Translations under genes and position numbers: made by a program | Notes under the pieces: generated by a model | Databases searched by the model: none | What the model was told of the DNA's origin: nothing | What the model saw: the letters and a program-made list of their open reading frames with translations, nothing else | From: Fimbriimonadaceae bacterium | GTDB taxonomy: Bacteria > Armatimonadota > Fimbriimonadia > Fimbriimonadales > Fimbriimonadaceae | Direction of reading: 5' to 3' | Assembly: GCA_019694835.1 (NCBI GenBank) | Contig: JAIBBE010000153.1 | Coordinates: 1-21,783 of the forward strand | DNA length: 21,783 nucleotides | Shown: positions 6,459-15,800 of the stretch, piece after piece | Layout: every line of letters starts with the position of its first letter | Position numbering within the stretch: the first letter of the stretch is position 1

Positions 6459-8138
6459 TTACCAGATTCCCCGGTTGAGCTCCTCGCGTGTCACGAGTCG
6501 CCCGTCGCTGTGGCAGAGAATGGTTCCGGACCGTGCCCGCGCCATCTCCACTGCCATCTGCAGCGCATCGGGCCCGTCGTCATGGTCCGCGTGCGGGAAC
6601 TGCAGCAGCTGCTCCAGCAGCGTGGCGTGCCGCCTGCTGAACTTGAGCATGCCGGTCGCGATTAGCGCCTGGAGCGACTGGATGCGGCCCGCTTTGTCGG
6701 CCGTGGGGCGGATGCCCTTGATGGTCGGTGGACTCCTCAACGCTGCGGCCCGCCGCTGGAGTTCGGTCTTGAGGTACTCCTGGTACTGCACCTCCTCGAT
6801 ACCGAACTTCGAATAGTGCCGGATGGTGTGCATCTGGAGGATCATGTCGATGATGGCGTCGGGCTTGAGCTTGCGGATCTCGGCATCGATCACGTACAGG
6901 GTGTCCGTGCGGTTGGCGTCACGGGCGATCGTAATGATCGCGGTGAAGTCGTTGTGCTTGCCGAGCTTGCCCATGCTGGGGTCGCAGGCGCCGAAGGTGC
7001 GGGGCGAACGGAGCGAACCGAGCAGCTGCTCCACCGTCTGGAAGTTTGACCCCGGCCCGTCCCAGTACTGGATGTCCGTCGGCAGGAAGAAGCAGTCCTC
7101 GCTGGTGTAGGGGGCGTTCTGCTTCTCCTTGTCGAAGCTCGCGCGCCCGTCCCGCTGGCGGAGTTCCATCAATCGCTCGTAGCCCTCGCCCTCGGGCCAT
7201 AGCACGCTCGTCTCCGCGAGCATCGCGTCGCTGTTGGCGGCCAGGAACAACCGGGCTCCCTCCGGCCCGGCCTTGCCGCCACACTCCTCGCGGCGGCAGT
7301 AGATGTTCTCCCACTTGTCCCAAAGGTCACTCCGGGGCGACCACGCCTGCACCGCCTGGTACTTCCTCCCCCACCACCCCGGGCTCTTGACCGGGTCGGT
7401 CAGCTCACTCAGCAACGACAGGCTGTGCAAGAGCGTCCCTACCGCGATGACGTTGGTCTTCTCGGTGCCCGCCTTGAGGACCGTCCCCTTGAACCAGTCG
7501 GCGCGCTTGGCGCGCTGCTCGGGGCTCTTGACGATCTCTTCGTTCTCAAGGTCGTCGCAGATGATGAGCGTAGGCCGGTTCTCCCCGTGCTTGCGCCCCC
7601 GGAGCTTCTGTTCAGCGCCCGCAGCCGTAATACGGACGTTGTTGCGGGCGATGAGATCGTCGCTGCGCCAGCGGTCAGGCCCGGGCTTGCGCCCCGCGAC
7701 CTCGCAGACCTCGGGATAATCCGCCCGGAGCCGCTCGTTGTCCTCGAGTTCGTTCTTCACGTTCTTGAGGTGGTCCTTGGCCTGCTCGGCGGTGTCGGAG
7801 ATGATCATGATGAACTTCTCACGCTCCGTCGCCGCCAGCCAGAGGACGTACGCCAGCGTCACCACCGTGCTCTTGGCGTGCCCCCGGGGCGCGGCCACCG
7901 CCACGCTGCTCCCCCGTTCACTGGCGATCTGCTCCAGCATCGGGAACAGCTCCTCGTGCATCTTGGAAGGGGCGAGTTTGAAGTGGTGCGCGAGGTAGGT
8001 CAGCGCGAAGGCGCGCAGGCTGCCCCGCGCGATCTCCCTCCGGATCTCGCTGACCCGCTCGGCCGCCGATGCCGGGTTGTTGATCTTGGCCTCGATGACC
8101 GTGCCAGCCTTACTCTTCGCTTTCTTCTGAGTGCCCAT
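6459..8138 (-). CDS. Phage-type large terminase subunit (ATPase and nuclease)
   Basis: This is the DNA-packaging motor of a tailed phage or phage-like element. It has 559 residues. The ATPase half has Walker A APRGHAKST (83-91), Walker B LIICDDLE (191-198) and a VGTLLH coupling motif (about 233-238). The nuclease half has the acidic residues of an RNase H fold: Asp386 in ACDPSMG, Glu448/449 in GIEEVQYQ and Asp524 in DDGPDALQ. The layout resembles the Mu/psiM2-type terminases. All catalytic residues appear intact. It overlaps the small-terminase-like gene by 29 bases and is the last gene of its operon. No portal gene follows, which is unusual. Confidence 0.93.
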   Translation of the reverse strand: MGTQKKAKSKAGTVIEAKINNPASAAERVSEIRREIARGSLRAFALTYLAHHFKLAPSKMHEELFPMLEQIASERGSSVAVAAPRGHAKSTVVTLAYVLWLAATEREKFIMIISDTAEQAKDHLKNVKNELEDNERLRADYPEVCEVAGRKPGPDRWRSDDLIARNNVRITAAGAEQKLRGRKHGENRPTLIICDDLENEEIVKSPEQRAKRADWFKGTVLKAGTEKTNVIAVGTLLHSLSLLSELTDPVKSPGWWGRKYQAVQAWSPRSDLWDKWENIYCRREECGGKAGPEGARLFLAANSDAMLAETSVLWPEGEGYERLMELRQRDGRASFDKEKQNAPYTSEDCFFLPTDIQYWDGPGSNFQTVEQLLGSLRSPRTFGACDPSMGKLGKHNDFTAIITIARDANRTDTLYVIDAEIRKLKPDAIIDMILQMHTIRHYSKFGIEEVQYQEYLKTELQRRAAALRSPPTIKGIRPTADKAGRIQSLQALIATGMLKFSRRHATLLEQLLQFPHADHDDGPDALQMAVEMARARSGTILCHSDGRLVTREELNRGIW

Positions 8139-8826
8139 CCGTGGGTTCCTGTTCTCGTTGTTCGTCGTTCCCGGCGACCGCCGCGGTCACCGTCGCCGCG
8201 ATCTCGCGCAGCTTCTGGCCCGCCGAGAGCTTGAGCAGCGTCTGCCGGGCCTCCAAGAGCCCGGTGATCACCCCCGCGCTCCCGGCGCCCGTGGTTCTCT
8301 GGATCGATTCCAATCGTTCAAGCTCCTCCGCCAGCTCGCCGTACTCGGCGGGTTCATCTGTTATCCGGTGCGTCAGGTCCGCGCGGAACTCGCGCGCCGC
8401 CTCGGGCAGGTAGCCCAGGCGTTGCAGCAGGACGATGAGGTCCTTGGTCACCAGCCACGCGAACCGCTCGGCGTCGACCTTCCCGTGGGCGGGGGTGGAC
8501 TTGTCGCGGGCGACGCGGCGCAGCCGGTTGGCCGCGATGTCCGCCTCGCGGAGCAGGTGGCCGACCATCTCGGTGATCAGTGACTCGTCCCGCTCGACGG
8601 AGTTGGCCTCGCGGACCGCCTTGCGGTCCCGCAGCACCGTGCGGTCGGCGACCTTGAGAATCCCCGCAACCTCGGCGACCGAATAGCCCTCGGCGGTGAG
8701 GTACTCCACGCACGCCCGGCGGTCGTCGATAGTGAGCGAGCTTCCCGCCAGCGTGCCGGAGCGTAGCTGCTGGATGAGCTCCATGACCGGCTTCACACCC
8801 GGCTGCGCCGGGGCAGAGTTGTTCAT
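8110..8826 (-). CDS. Small-terminase-like DNA-binding protein
   Basis: This 238-residue protein sits directly before the large terminase, where the DNA-recognition small subunit normally lies. A helix-turn-helix is visible at about 46-70 (AEGYSVAEVAGILKVADRTV followed by LRDRKAVRE). Helical and charged regions follow, and there is a very acidic tail (GHSEESEE). The family is not recognised by motif, so the role rests on the HTH plus position. Its ATG overlaps the stop of the ParB-methyltransferase gene (ATGA), and its end overlaps the large terminase by 29 bases, so the three are coupled. Confidence 0.65.
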   Translation of the reverse strand: MNNSAPAQPGVKPVMELIQQLRSGTLAGSSLTIDDRRACVEYLTAEGYSVAEVAGILKVADRTVLRDRKAVREANSVERDESLITEMVGHLLREADIAANRLRRVARDKSTPAHGKVDAERFAWLVTKDLIVLLQRLGYLPEAAREFRADLTHRITDEPAEYGELAEELERLESIQRTTGAGSAGVITGLLEARQTLLKLSAGQKLREIAATVTAAVAGNDEQREQEPTDGHSEESEE

Positions 8827-10211
8827 GCCGCTTCACTCCGCGCGGGTTCCTCCAGCTTGTAGCGTTTGACCAGCTCTGCTGGGGCCTTCCCCTCCCCCAC
8901 CGTTGCGATCCAGCGTCTGACGATGACGTCGCAGTACACCGGGCTGATCTCGATGGCGGCGCAGCGCCGGCCCAACCGCTCGGCCGCGATGAGCTGGCTG
9001 CCCGAGCCGCAGAAGGGCTCGTAGATCAGCTCGTTGGGCAACGTGTGCTGGCGGATCGGGATCTCAAACAACTGCAGCGGCTTGCTGGTGGGGTGCTCGG
9101 TGGGCGCTCCGACCGGCACCGTCGGCACCTGCCAGACGCTGGGCAGCACATCCACGGCCCTTCGTGGCGGCTTGTTGGGACGCACCCAGCCCATGAGGCA
9201 CGGCTCGTGCTGCCAGGAGTACCAGCTGCGGGTCAGGATCGACCGGTCCTTGCACCAGATGATCTGCTGGTGCACGAACGCGCCGTGCTTCACCCACACT
9301 TCTTCGAGCATCGCCTGACGGCGGGATGCGTGCCAGCAGTACCACGCGGCGTCGGTCGAGATCGCCTCGGCGATCGCCACGGCGATGAACTTGTCGTAGA
9401 GGTCGGGGTTCGCATCAAAGTCGTCCCACGTCACGCCGTAGGTGCCCGACCAGTCTTTGTTGGCATCCGCCTTCGGCGGGCTCGGCGATGACTTCGCTGC
9501 TTCAGTTTTTTTCCCGACTCCCGATTCCCGACTCCCCCCACTCCCGACTCCCGCTCGCCTTTTCGACGCCGGATGATTCATCCCGTCGTACCCCACGAGG
9601 TACGGCGGATCGGTCGAGAACAGGATCGCCCGGGTGCCGAACTCCTTGATGAGCTTCCGAACCTGCTTGGCGTCGGTGCAATCCCCGCAGAGCAGCCGGT
9701 GCTGGCCGAGCGACAGCATCTCGCCGGGCTTGGTGACGGGCTTGCGCTGGTGCGCGGCGGCGATCTCGGCCTCGACGTCAAAGCTCTCCGGCTGCTCGTC
9801 GCCCAGGACCTCCGCGATCAGGTCGCGGGCCTCGGGGACATCGAAGCCCGTCAGCGTGATGTCGAAGTCCGGCAGGTGGATGAGCTCATCGAGCAGCTCG
9901 GCGAGCTTGGTCTGGTCCCACGCGCCCGTGATCTTGTTGAGGGCGAGGTTGAGGGCTTTCTCGCGCTCAAGCGGCAGGTCGACGACGCTGACCTGGGCGG
10001 ACTTCATCCCTTGGGCGAGCAAGACCTTGAAGCGCTGGTGGCCGCCGACGAGGTGGCCGGTGCGCTTGTTCCAGACGAGGGGCTCCACGCAGCCGAACTC
10101 GTCGAGGCTCTTCCGGAGCCGCTCGTATTCGGGGTCGCCGGGCTGGAGGTCCTTGCGGGGGTTGTAAGGCGCCGGATTGATCTGGGCGCACGGGACCATC
10201 TTGATCTGCAT
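8823..10211 (-). CDS. ParB-domain DNA methyltransferase (N4-cytosine/N6-adenine type)
   Basis: This is a phage-type orphan DNA methyltransferase of 462 residues. The N-terminal ParB/Srx-like domain (about 1-100) includes NPAPYNPRK and GHLVGGHQRFKVLLAQG. The methyltransferase domain follows with catalytic DPPY (201-204), PTSKP (374-378) and the SAM-binding motif EPFCGSGS (398-405), i.e. motif IV before motif I, the beta-class order. I chose ATG at 10211 because a strong AAGGA lies 6 bases upstream. A further 46 in-frame residues upstream are basic and unlike the family. Residues about 216-245 are a low-complexity insert between DPPY and the next conserved block, encoded partly by heptamer repeats. 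The gene is coupled to the terminase genes by ATGA. Such methylases may protect packaged DNA (inferred). Confidence 0.9.
   Translation of the reverse strand: MQIKMVPCAQINPAPYNPRKDLQPGDPEYERLRKSLDEFGCVEPLVWNKRTGHLVGGHQRFKVLLAQGMKSAQVSVVDLPLEREKALNLALNKITGAWDQTKLAELLDELIHLPDFDITLTGFDVPEARDLIAEVLGDEQPESFDVEAEIAAAHQRKPVTKPGEMLSLGQHRLLCGDCTDAKQVRKLIKEFGTRAILFSTDPPYLVGYDGMNHPASKRRAGVGSGGSRESGVGKKTEAAKSSPSPPKADANKDWSGTYGVTWDDFDANPDLYDKFIAVAIAEAISTDAAWYCWHASRRQAMLEEVWVKHGAFVHQQIIWCKDRSILTRSWYSWQHEPCLMGWVRPNKPPRRAVDVLPSVWQVPTVPVGAPTEHPTSKPLQLFEIPIRQHTLPNELIYEPFCGSGSQLIAAERLGRRCAAIEISPVYCDVIVRRWIATVGEGKAPAELVKRYKLEEPARSEAA
9513..9556. repeat. Imperfect heptamer tandem repeat (CCCGACT) inside the methyltransferase gene
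   Basis: On the plus strand the units are CCCGACT, CCCGATT, CCCGACT, a 9-base CCCCCCACT variant, CCCGACT and CCCGCTC. A run of seven T lies just before them (9506-9512). The repeat is in frame with the ParB-methyltransferase gene but its unit is not a multiple of three. It encodes a glycine/serine-rich insert (AGVGSGGSRESGVG). Similar heptamer repeats occur in intergenic DNA of other bacteria; here they sit in a coding region. Confidence 0.8.
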
Positions 10212-11015
10212 GCCGAATCCTTCGGGTTGCGCTGCGCGGTTCCGTGCGCGGCGGGTTGATTGAACGGCGTCCGTGCGCATGGGACGCGAGATGCTGCGTG
10301 CCAGTTGTCGTGCGCGATTGCTGTGCGTGCGCATCGACGACACGGGCACGCTAGCGATCTGAGTTCGACGGTGTCAACAGCATCGCTTGAAGATTTTCAC
10401 GCTCGGCGCGCAAGTTATTGACTGCAAACACAACACTGCTGCAGCACCAAATGCATTCGAGTCACGCGCACACGCACGGTGCGCTGTAGCACAGTTGTCG
10501 TCCTGTGTATCACAGTTGATGTTCGCTTCAACAGTGATTGCGTCGCTGTCCAACACGGCGCCAATCCAACGGAATACCGGCTACTCCAGTGATTTTGTGG
10601 GGTTTGACCACACTGGGAGCTACTTTTCTGGTGCAGGGAACCTGACGAATCGCCCAGCGCGAACGCGCTCCGCGCGGTTTTCCACAGCGTGACTCAAGCT
10701 GTTGACGTCAAACACGTTCACCGACAAGATCGATGGACGCGGATCGCAACCGCTCTATCAGCGCAGTTGACACAGCGCACCGGTCGCATCGCTGCGCTGC
10801 ACGCCCCAGCGCCCTGCTCCACCGCGACACGAGCGCCGCGCTCGGCATTCCGGAAGATTTTTCAAATGTGTTTGAAACGCGTTCCGGTTTGCGTGGGGCC
10901 ATTGTGGGCAACCGCCCACATGCGCCGATTCACGGAATAGCCCTTGATGTTCCGCGTGAGTGACGCCCTAGTGGTGGTCATGGAACGCCATTCACAGCCC
11001 ACGGAGCAGCCAGCC
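10212..11015. other. Long non-coding region between the packaging operon and the plus-strand cassette
   Basis: About 800 bases separate the divergent packaging operon and the plus-strand cassette. The open frames here translate into sequences without protein-like composition, so I see no gene. The stretch holds several GTTGA/TCAAC words, including TTGACA (10377-10372, minus), TTGACA (10767-10772, plus) and the 10-base palindrome TTGACGTCAA (10702-10711). It could carry promoters, an origin or an attachment site, but no recognisable core is present. Confidence 0.5.
10349..10377 (-). promoter_or_regulatory. Possible promoter of the methyltransferase-terminase operon
   Basis: A perfect TTGACA occurs on the minus strand (10377-10372), with a weak CTAGCG -10-like box 17 bases on (10354-10349). 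It would start a transcript about 130 bases before the ATG at 10211. The -10 match is poor, so this is only a candidate. Confidence 0.3.
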
Positions 11016-11354
11016 ATGAACAGCACGCAGCAGCAGGCCGAACAGAGCGAGATGTTGGAGACGTTGGTGATCACGCGCGCCCAGCCCCGCACCATGGGAG
11101 TTGGGGGCGTTTGGGTGAGCGGGACCATCGCAGGCCACCGCTTCGAGGCGCTGGTCTTCGAGGGGCATGCGGCCGACCCGGGCTTCGAGCTTGAAGGCAG
11201 CCGGATCTCCAAGCTCTGGCTCGCGGTCGCCCCACGGGGCGACGTGGTGGCCTCGTTCGAACGCGGTTGGGACCTTGAGCCCACCACCACCGCCGCCGCC
11301 GCGATCGTCGACCTGTTCATCGCCGGGCTCGCCGAGCACGTCTTCGGTCACTGA
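11016..11354 (+). CDS. Conserved-looking small hypothetical protein (possibly DUF7713-like)
   Basis: This 112-residue soluble protein contains VGGVWVSGTIAGHRFEALVF, ELEGSRISKLWL and a C-terminal IVDLFIAGLAEHVFG. I associate this arrangement of motifs with a small planctomycete family, but the family name is from memory and tentative. No catalytic motif is visible. ATG at 11016 is preceded by GGAG at a slightly long spacing (9 bases). Upstream in-frame starts (10944, 10980) would add a less conserved-looking stretch. It is followed by 122 bases and then the winged-helix gene, and may belong to the same run of genes. Confidence 0.65.
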   Translation: MNSTQQQAEQSEMLETLVITRAQPRTMGVGGVWVSGTIAGHRFEALVFEGHAADPGFELEGSRISKLWLAVAPRGDVVASFERGWDLEPTTTAAAAIVDLFIAGLAEHVFGH

Positions 11355-11476
11355 GTAGCGAACGGCACGAACCACTCACCACCCCCCTACCCCCACCACT
11401 GCCAGCCGGGACACCGGGTGCGCGGTGATTGCGCGCCGCAGCGTGCGGCGCGGGTCCCCAAGCAAGGAGAAGTGTC

Positions 11477-12010
11477 ATGAGCATCAGCGCGAAGAACATG
11501 AAGAAGGGGAAGCGCCCCAGCAACTCCAAGTCCCCCAAGGGCTCGAAGCCGGTCAAAGCTGAAGCCCCGGTCAAGAAGCCCGACATCGCCATCGCCGCCA
11601 CCGAGAAGTCACGCAAGGCGGTGATCGACTCGATCCAGGCGCGGCTGGAAGGCAAAACGCCGCCAACGTCGCCCAAGGCGGCGAAGACGAACGCCGGGGG
11701 CGCAAAGGCTCCCAAGGTCGTAGCCGCGTCCACGGCCGGCCCCAAGGCCAAGCGTTCGCGGCTGAGCGCGATCGACGCGGCGGCGCAGCTCCTCGCCAAG
11801 GCGGGCAAGCCGATGCGGGCGCAGGACCTGGTCGAGGCGATGGCCACCAGCGGACTGTGGAAGAGCCCCGGCGGGAAGACCCCCGCCGCCACGCTGTCGG
11901 CGGCGATCGGGCGGGAGATCAAGACGCTGGGGACCAAAGCCCGGTTCAAGAAAGCGGACCGGGGGCTGTTCGCATCCATCCCCGCCAACAACTCTTCAAA
12001 GGGCGCTTGA
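11477..12010 (+). CDS. Lys/Ala-rich basic protein with C-terminal HARE-HTH winged helix
   Basis: This is a 177-residue predicted DNA-associated protein. The first 100 residues are a Lys/Pro/Ala-rich, histone H1-like disordered tail (SAKNMKKGKRPSNSKS and so on). The C-terminal domain (about 100-170) reads LSAIDAAAQLLAKAGKPMRA, DLVEAMATSGLW, LSAAIGREIKTLGTKARFKK and ADRGLFAS. This is the HARE-HTH fold known from chromatin and restriction-associated proteins. The start is strongly supported by AGGAG 7 bases before ATG; longer frames upstream are not. The next gene begins 3 bases after its stop, so the two form an operon. Its domain plan matches the 6047-6451 protein. Confidence 0.85.
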   Translation: MSISAKNMKKGKRPSNSKSPKGSKPVKAEAPVKKPDIAIAATEKSRKAVIDSIQARLEGKTPPTSPKAAKTNAGGAKAPKVVAASTAGPKAKRSRLSAIDAAAQLLAKAGKPMRAQDLVEAMATSGLWKSPGGKTPAATLSAAIGREIKTLGTKARFKKADRGLFASIPANNSSKGA

Positions 12011-12013
12011 GCC

Positions 12014-12373
12014 ATGCTCGACGAGGCATTCAGCGTGGAGCAGGAGCAACTGGTCCGGCGGGTGGTGCCGAGACGCGGAACGCCGTACGAGCATCGGTGC
12101 ACGTCGGAAACATTCCAAGAGGTCGCGCACCGGATCGATGAGCTCGGCGACACGACGTTCGTGCTGGCGGACCTCAACCCCCGGAGCCCCCGGAACTCCC
12201 GCACTGGTGAAACGCTGCCGTGGACGCAGGTCGCGGTGGCTCTCGCCTTCCTCAAGGAGCGGGGCTGCGTACGACCTGTTCACGGCCGGAAGCACGAAGC
12301 AGCGTCCAGCGATGTATTCCTGGATGCGATGACTGAGTTCCATGCCCTGCGAGAGTCACCCCTGGTCGATTGA
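12014..12373 (+). CDS. Small hypothetical protein coupled to the winged-helix gene
   Basis: This 119-residue protein has no catalytic motif that I recognise. Visible blocks are YEHRCTSETFQEVAHRIDEL, TLPWTQVAVALAFLKERGCV and a C-terminal FLDAMTEFHALRE. The 'QVAVALAFLKERGCV' helix resembles the recognition region of a winged helix. I recall homologous planctomycete proteins with this order of blocks, but only as hypotheticals. Its ATG is 3 bases after the previous stop, and an intrinsic terminator follows 25 bases after its own stop, so it is the last gene of this plus-strand run. Confidence 0.75.
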   Translation: MLDEAFSVEQEQLVRRVVPRRGTPYEHRCTSETFQEVAHRIDELGDTTFVLADLNPRSPRNSRTGETLPWTQVAVALAFLKERGCVRPVHGRKHEAASSDVFLDAMTEFHALRESPLVD

Positions 12374-12397
12374 GTGGCACCGGAGGATCAGCATCAA

Positions 12398-12423
12398 CGC
12401 CTCGGCGACAGCCGGGGCGTTTT
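12398..12423 (+). terminator. Rho-independent terminator after the small-gene run
   Basis: The stem CGCCTCGGC pairs with GCCGGGGCG (9 base pairs, one G-U) around a GACA loop and is followed directly by TTTT. It lies 25 bases after the stop of the 12014-12373 gene. Confidence 0.8.
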
Positions 12424-12818
12424 CTGCGGTGAGAGTTGAACAGCATGTTGACCGTGAGGCGAGAGCGACGACTCCGCAAGTCGCCGCGTTCCATGGTCGC
12501 AAGAGTCGTTTGAGCGGGGATTCGGAGCCCGCATGAACTCGTCCCTAACTCAACACTTGCCAGTCCACAGACCACCGCTCGCTGAGCCATTCCCACATAA
12601 CTGTGGGCGAAGGTCCCAGTCACGATTTCGCACTTTTCAATTCAATGAACTCGGTTGCAACTTGCGCGTCACACGGTACATTCTCGGAACACTTGGTCTA
12701 ATGCGTTCGTAGACCACTCTGAGATACGCGCACCGCGCCGTGCGCCGGCTTCGCTTGATGGTTGGGCGGTCGGTGACCGCGGGCGGTTTCATCACATTGC
12801 AGCAATCGGAGCGATCCC
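12424..12818 (+). promoter_or_regulatory. Intergenic region with a promoter candidate for the RHS gene
   Basis: I see no gene in this stretch. A promoter candidate is TTGCAA (12655-12660), a 16-base spacer and TACATT (12677-12682), leaving a leader of about 130 bases. A ribosome binding site GGAG (12808-12811) lies 7 bases before the ATG at 12819. Nothing in the leader resembles a known riboswitch. Confidence 0.4.
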
Positions 12819-15800
12819 ATGCGTTATGCCTTGCGCGCAGCCATTGGGCTGGTTGTCATTGCGTGGACCTTGAGCGCGGCATCAGCACGGCCGATTAACC
12901 CGCCTCCGGAGGGCTGCAACTACTGCTATCTCATCGAAGGACCGAATGGGGAAGTACCAGATCCGTCCTGCGGCAACTGCTACATGCAGGAACCCGCCAC
13001 GTGCCTGAATGACCCCACGCAAGTGGGCGAGGGCAAGGACGCCAGCGACCCGGTGTTCCTCTTCAACGGCGAGTTCTACGAACGACGCACGGACATGGTC
13101 GTGCGTATGCGCGGTCCGACATTCCGCTTCGAGCGAATCTACCGGTCCAAGACGGGTCCGTGGGATGCTCGTCGATCGCCGACGCCTCTCGGTCGCAACT
13201 GGGATCACTCCTACAACGTCTATGTCGAGCACAAGACGTTCTCCGGATCCGCTAACGAGTACCTGTATTACCACGACGGGAGAGGCCGACTCGATATCTT
13301 CTCCGGCGGGTCGGCATCGACTGCCGGAACGGCCTTCACCAACCCGCAATACTTCGCGGAGTTCCGGGTCCAGGCGGGGCAGACGGTCCTGCTTCAACAA
13401 CCGGACGGAAGCGCATGGTGGTTCCGACCACTCAACGCCACCATCGCGCCCGGTAAACTCGATCAAATCGTCGATCGCAACGGGAACACGCTGACGTTCG
13501 AGTACGACGAGGACGGAATGCTCGCCGAAGCCTTCGATGCCGTCGGCCGATCGGTGACATTCAACTACACGTCCATACCCTTCCAAAATTCAAGCACGGG
13601 CGAGTTTTGCTATCTGCTCGACTCCATCGTGGACAACCAAACAGGGCGTGTCGTGTCGTTTGACTACTTCGAATCTGATCGCGACCTCCAGAGCGTGACG
13701 CTTCCGGCCTTGACGCAGCCGGACGGAACCACGCTTTCGGGTCGCGCTTGGGAATACACCTACGGCACCGTGCCCGAGAACCCGCCGTCATTAACCTCAT
13801 TCGTGCTCGAAAATACGTTTACCAATCTCGACACTATCACCGACCCAGACGGCAACCTCATTCTGTGCAACAAGTACGCGACGTCCGGTCCGAACACTTC
13901 CGACTACGCAGATCGCGTGGTCTCTCAGCGGCGCGGCAACTACGCCTACGCGTACAGCTACGGGGGCGACTCGGATGAGCCCGGTGTGCAGTGGATCACG
14001 ACGGTGATCAACGGCGCCGGCCACAAGAAAGTGTTCCACTTCGACAACCAGCAGCGACTGATCCGCCGCGATGACTACAACAAGACCTATTCCTGGAGCA
14101 CGCCCACAGACAACTGCACTCCGCTGGCCCTGGGCTCATCCTCCGGACCACTCCGTCCGGGCGCTCCCGACTATTACACGCAACGCCGTTCGTTTGGAAG
14201 TTTCAACCTCCTCCTGAGTTCGCTCTATGCATCTGGCTCGGCCGCGGTGGGGCCTACGGTGTCGTACGTGTACGACACAAACAACTCCCAGCGTCAGAAC
14301 CGCGGGAACAAGCTCAGCGCGACCCGCACGCCCGGGTCCACTTCATTTGGAGAAACCCCAACCGTTGAAACGTGGGACTACGACTTCCCGCTTTCGGGTT
14401 CGGGTGGCTGCGGATGCTCAGCGGGTTCGTTCGCGACCCAGCACATCGATGCCCGCGGCACCCGGGAGTACTTCCACTACGACGCCAACGGCAATCAGAC
14501 GTTGCGCTTCGTCGATATCCAACCACTGTCACCATTGAACAACGGAACAACGCTGAACGTCGCGCCGGGTAGCGGAGATGTCGTTGAGTCGTGGACGTAT
14601 GACTCCACGGGGCGAACAGTCACTCACACGCTGCCACCCAATAATGCCGGCAGCAGAGTGGACAAGCTGGTGTATTACAGCGACGTGATCACCGGAACCA
14701 CTTCGGGCACGATGCACATCGGGCAAGTCGGGCGCATGCGGAAGGATATCACCGATTTCAGCACCGACACCGTGAACCACCTGAATCTCACCACCGAGTA
14801 TGACTACGATCTCGCCGGCAACGTGATCTCTGTCAAGGATCCGAACGGCAACGTGACCCGTCGGACCTACAACCAAGCGGATCTCGTGACGGTTGAGACG
14901 CGTGAGACACCGACCGGTACCGTCCTCAGTCGCCATACGTGGTACTACGACGGTAATCTCAATGTGGTACGCGAGGACGTGTACAACCTGGACCAGTTTG
15001 GTGTCACGCACGCGAGTGAACCAATCTATTCCACCCTGCACGGCTACGACGTCCTCGGCCGCCGAATCCTCACCTGTGAGCAGGTCGGGGGGACCTACCT
15101 CGCGACGAGCATCCGTGACGCGGCCTCGCTTCTGTCGGACGCGCGGTTTGTGGCGACACAGTTCGAATACGACGCCAACGACAACCTGCGCAAGGCCGTT
15201 AGCCCGGAAGCCGTTGCAGGCAATCCCAACGGTTGTGTGGTGGCACGAGAGTACGACGAACGTGATCTACTCTACCGCGTGATCAACGGCTTTGGCACCG
15301 CGGACGCCTCAGTCACCCAGATGAACTATGACGCCCGGGGTCAGCTCGTAGATACCTACGTCGGGTTCGCCCCCGGCGGGAACAACACCGACGGCGCCAG
15401 AACGCAGTATCTGTACGATGGGCACGCGCGGCTGAAGAAGTCAGTAGATCCAATGGGCAACGTTGCCACTTGGACCTACGACGGCAACGACAATACGACC
15501 GGGCTCAAGCTTGAAGGCCAGCTTGTTGACATCGGCGGCGGCACTGACAACCTTCGACTCTCGGAAACAACGACCCATTACGATGCGCTCGACCGACCCG
15601 ATGCGGTGACACGCGCCTGGTTCAACCCCGCGACACAGGCCGCCATCGATGGAGGCACATCCGTTTCGAGCACCGAATACTTCGCTGACTCTTCGATCGC
15701 CAAGGTCATTGATCCCCGCGGCAACGAAACACTCTACGAGTACGACTCTGCGTCGCGCCTGAAGAAGATCACGGACCCGGGAACGGACACAGTGTTCTTC

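Noticed and set aside
9513..9556. CRISPR array
   Set aside because: The units are 7 bases long with no spacers, so this is a simple tandem repeat.
10212..10349. 46-residue upstream extension of the ParB-methyltransferase
   Set aside because: The extension is arginine-rich with no family features, while a strong ribosome binding site precedes the ATG at 10211.
10387..10692. Plus-strand frame in the intergenic region
   Set aside because: Composition is not protein-like, there is no ribosome binding site, and no match to the neighbouring gene style.
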